Of a stretch of 5,528 nt of DNA, positions 4,039-5,528 are shown one piece after another. The DNA comes from an uncultured Candidatus Saccharibacteria bacterium. GTDB taxonomy: Bacteria; Patescibacteriota; Saccharimonadia; Saccharimonadales; Saccharimonadaceae. The notes under the pieces were generated by a model. The model searched no databases, was not told the origin of the DNA, and saw nothing but the letters and a program-made list of their open reading frames with translations. Positions within the stretch are counted from its first letter, which is position 1, and each line of letters opens with the position of its first letter. Both the position numbers and the translations under genes were made by a program. The DNA lies in contig CAOQYN010000038.1 in assembly GCA_948514425.1 (NCBI GenBank), forward strand, positions 1-5,528. Direction: 5' to 3'.

Positions 4039-5367
4039 ATGACAACTAAAGATCCAGTTTTTGAGATTATTGCAGCTGAGCAAAAGCGCCAAAGTGAGGG
4101 CTTGGAGCTTATCCCAAGTGAAAACTACGTTTCCGCTGAAGTCCTTGAAGCTATGGGCTCAGTTTTGACCAACAAGTACAGCGAAGGCTACCCTAGCAAG
4201 CGCTATTATGGTGGTAACGAAAATATCGATCAGATCGAAAATCTTGCGATTGACCGCGCTAAGCAGCTTTTTCATGCCGACCATGCTAATGTTCAGCCAC
4301 ACTCTGGCGCCAACGCCAATGAAGCGGTCTACTTTGCTTGGTTACAGCCTGGCGATACTGTACTCGCCATGTCGCTCCCAGCCGGTGGTCACCTTACTCA
4401 TGGCTCTCCAGTTACCCGCAGTGCAAAGATCTACAATTTCGTTGGTTACGGTGTAACTGATGAGGGTGATATTGATTACGAAGAGCTTGAAAAACTGGCA
4501 CACGAATGCAAGCCAAAATTGATTCTCGTTGGCTACTCTGCCTTCATGAAGCTTCCTGATTTTGACCGTGTCAAACATATCGCCGACGCAGTCAGCGAGG
4601 AAACTGGCGAAGAAATTCTACTCATGGCTGACATGGCGCACGTTGCTGGTTTGATTGCCGGTGGTGTTCATCCTAATCCGCTCGAACATGGTTTTCACGT
4701 TATGACCAGTACTACCCATAAAACCTTGCGCGGGCCTCGTGGTGGTTTAATCGTCAGCATGGGTAAGGTTGGCAATCCACTGCGCAAAACTGAACATACG
4801 CTTGAAAATATTCCTACACTGATTGATCGCGCTGTCTTCCCAGGAACTCAAGGCGGTCCACTCGAACACGTTATTGCCGCCAAGGCAGTAGCGTTCGGCG
4901 AGGACTTACAGCCAGAGTTTCAAGATTATGCCAAGCAGATCGTAGAAAACGCCAAAGTGCTTGCCGCAGAACTTATGGAACGTGGCTTTGCGCTCCAAGG
5001 CAACGGTACAGAAAACCATCTCATCCTTGTCAACGTTAAAGGTAGTTTTGGCGTCGATGGCAAATTTTACGAAACAGCGCTCGATAAAGTTGGACTCACT
5101 CTTAATGCTAATTCACTTCCAACCGACAAAGGGGCAGCCTTCCGTCCGTCTGGCGTTCGACTTGGCACCCCAGCTATGACTACGCGTGGTTTGAAAATTG
5201 AAGAAATGAGTCAGCTCGCTGATTGGATGCGTCAGGTCGTAGATATCTGCGTTGCAGCAGGGGACGAAGACGGGCTAAACGCACACCAAGCTGAGCTTGA
5301 CGGTATCCGCGATGAGGTGCGCACACTAGCGCTTAAGTTCCCAATCCCCGGGATCAAACAATCATAA
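4039..5367 (+). CDS. glyA: Serine hydroxymethyltransferase
   Basis: This PLP enzyme converts serine and tetrahydrofolate to glycine and methylene-tetrahydrofolate in the cytoplasm, feeding one-carbon and glycine pools. Family landmarks are in order: ELIPSEN (23-29), NKYSEGYPSKRYYGG (45-59) with the substrate-site Tyr47 and Glu49, NVQPHSGANAN (84-94), GGHLTHGSP (116-124), DMAHVAG (198-204) with the PLP-contacting Asp and His, TSTTHKTLRGPRGG (223-236) with Lys228 as the PLP-binding lysine, FPGTQGGPLEH (267-277) and GVRLGTPAMTTRG (372-384) with the substrate-carboxylate Arg374. At 442 residues it is longer than the E. coli enzyme of 417, with short insertions near 185-193 and 250-262 and a longer C-terminus. 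All catalytic residues are present. AGGAGG (4025-4030) lies 8 nt before the ATG. No terminator is seen after it, so the next gene is probably cotranscribed. Confidence 0.98.
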   Translation: MTTKDPVFEIIAAEQKRQSEGLELIPSENYVSAEVLEAMGSVLTNKYSEGYPSKRYYGGNENIDQIENLAIDRAKQLFHADHANVQPHSGANANEAVYFAWLQPGDTVLAMSLPAGGHLTHGSPVTRSAKIYNFVGYGVTDEGDIDYEELEKLAHECKPKLILVGYSAFMKLPDFDRVKHIADAVSEETGEEILLMADMAHVAGLIAGGVHPNPLEHGFHVMTSTTHKTLRGPRGGLIVSMGKVGNPLRKTEHTLENIPTLIDRAVFPGTQGGPLEHVIAAKAVAFGEDLQPEFQDYAKQIVENAKVLAAELMERGFALQGNGTENHLILVNVKGSFGVDGKFYETALDKVGLTLNANSLPTDKGAAFRPSGVRLGTPAMTTRGLKIEEMSQLADWMRQVVDICVAAGDEDGLNAHQAELDGIRDEVRTLALKFPIPGIKQS

Positions 5368-5417
5368 ATTAGATAATATAGAAAAGGTGGGCTTAGTAGT
5401 TAAACAGGATGAATTTC

Positions 5418-5528
5418 ATGGCAGCAAAATCTAAAACCACCTCACGTAACTCATCGGTCACCGCAGATCGTGCGGCATCAGCTAAAGCTGAGCCGCACGT
5501 GGCGAGTTCAATCTTGGAAGATCTACCA
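5418..5528 (+). CDS. Start of an unidentified gene (partial)
   Basis: An open frame from the ATG at 5418 runs to the end of the window (37 codons, start MAAKSKTTSRNSS). The sequence is rich in Ala, Ser, Lys and Thr and looks disordered, like the N-terminal extension of a larger DNA- or RNA-associated protein, but no domain is visible and I do not name one. AGGA at 5406-5409 is 8 nt before this ATG. An in-frame ATG at 5409 overlaps that signal and is less likely to be used. The 50-bp gap after glyA has no terminator or good promoter, which suggests one operon. A strong hairpin lies inside the coding sequence (5469-5499). Confidence 0.6.
   Translation, partial: MAAKSKTTSRNSSVTADRAASAKAEPHVASSILEDLP
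5469..5499. repeat. Strong inverted repeat within the last gene
   Basis: CGTGCGGC (5469-5476) pairs with GCCGCACG (5492-5499), and TCAGCT (5478-5483) with AGCTGA (5486-5491). A single A (5477) is bulged and AA is at the tip. This is 14 complementary pairs within 31 bases, starting about 50 nt after the start codon. No T run follows, so it is not an intrinsic terminator. Confidence 0.8.

Overview
The window reads as a compact bacterial chromosome segment with a moderate GC content, AT-rich intergenic gaps and no sign of mobile DNA. The gene content (single-chain glycyl-tRNA synthetase, serine hydroxymethyltransferase, Asp/Glu racemase family protein, two tRNAs, the start of a probable ABC exporter), the style of the proteins and the consensus-like sigma70-type promoters suggest a Candidatus Saccharibacteria (TM7)/Patescibacteria-like genome. 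This is an inference from impression, not from a search. All genes read through without in-frame TGA and stop at TAA or TAG, so the standard bacterial code fits and UGA recoding is not needed.

Layout. 1-85 (-): first 28 codons of a possible ABC transporter, with a promoter so close that the mRNA would be almost leaderless. 86-383: intergenic, with a G12 tract, a good + promoter and a leader of about 120 nt with competing helices. 384-1100 (+): membrane-anchored protein of unknown function. 1108-1151: a 16-bp palindrome followed by a bidirectional terminator shared with the convergent synthetase gene. 1179-2489 (-): glycyl-tRNA synthetase, apparently leaderless. 2490-2630: divergent promoters with overlapping -35 elements and a palindrome. 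2631-3440 (+): Asp/Glu racemase family protein with an altered active-site motif. 3441-3579: convergent gap with a stop-codon hairpin and a likely terminator. 3580-3753 (-): tRNA-Ala(CGC) then tRNA-Thr(GGT). 3781-3927 (-): a complete miniature transcription unit (promoter, about 100 nt, terminator) with no annotated gene. 3928-4038: leader of glyA. 4039-5367 (+): serine hydroxymethyltransferase. 5418-5528 (+): start of an unidentified gene, possibly cotranscribed with glyA.

How the genes relate. SHMT makes glycine and one-carbon units from serine, and glycyl-tRNA synthetase uses glycine, while the tRNAs and the synthetase serve translation. The racemase could supply a D-amino acid for the cell wall, but its substrate cannot be read from the sequence. 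The genes sit in separate, mostly divergent or convergent units, so the grouping is not a single operon.

Most worth a second look are the unannotated minus-strand transcription unit at 3781-3927 with its shared palindromic promoter region, the structured leader at 261-346, the Ser-Asp-Thr active site of the racemase, the overlapping promoters with a leaderless synthetase mRNA, and the strong hairpin inside the last gene. I did not find a defence system, CRISPR array or transposon.
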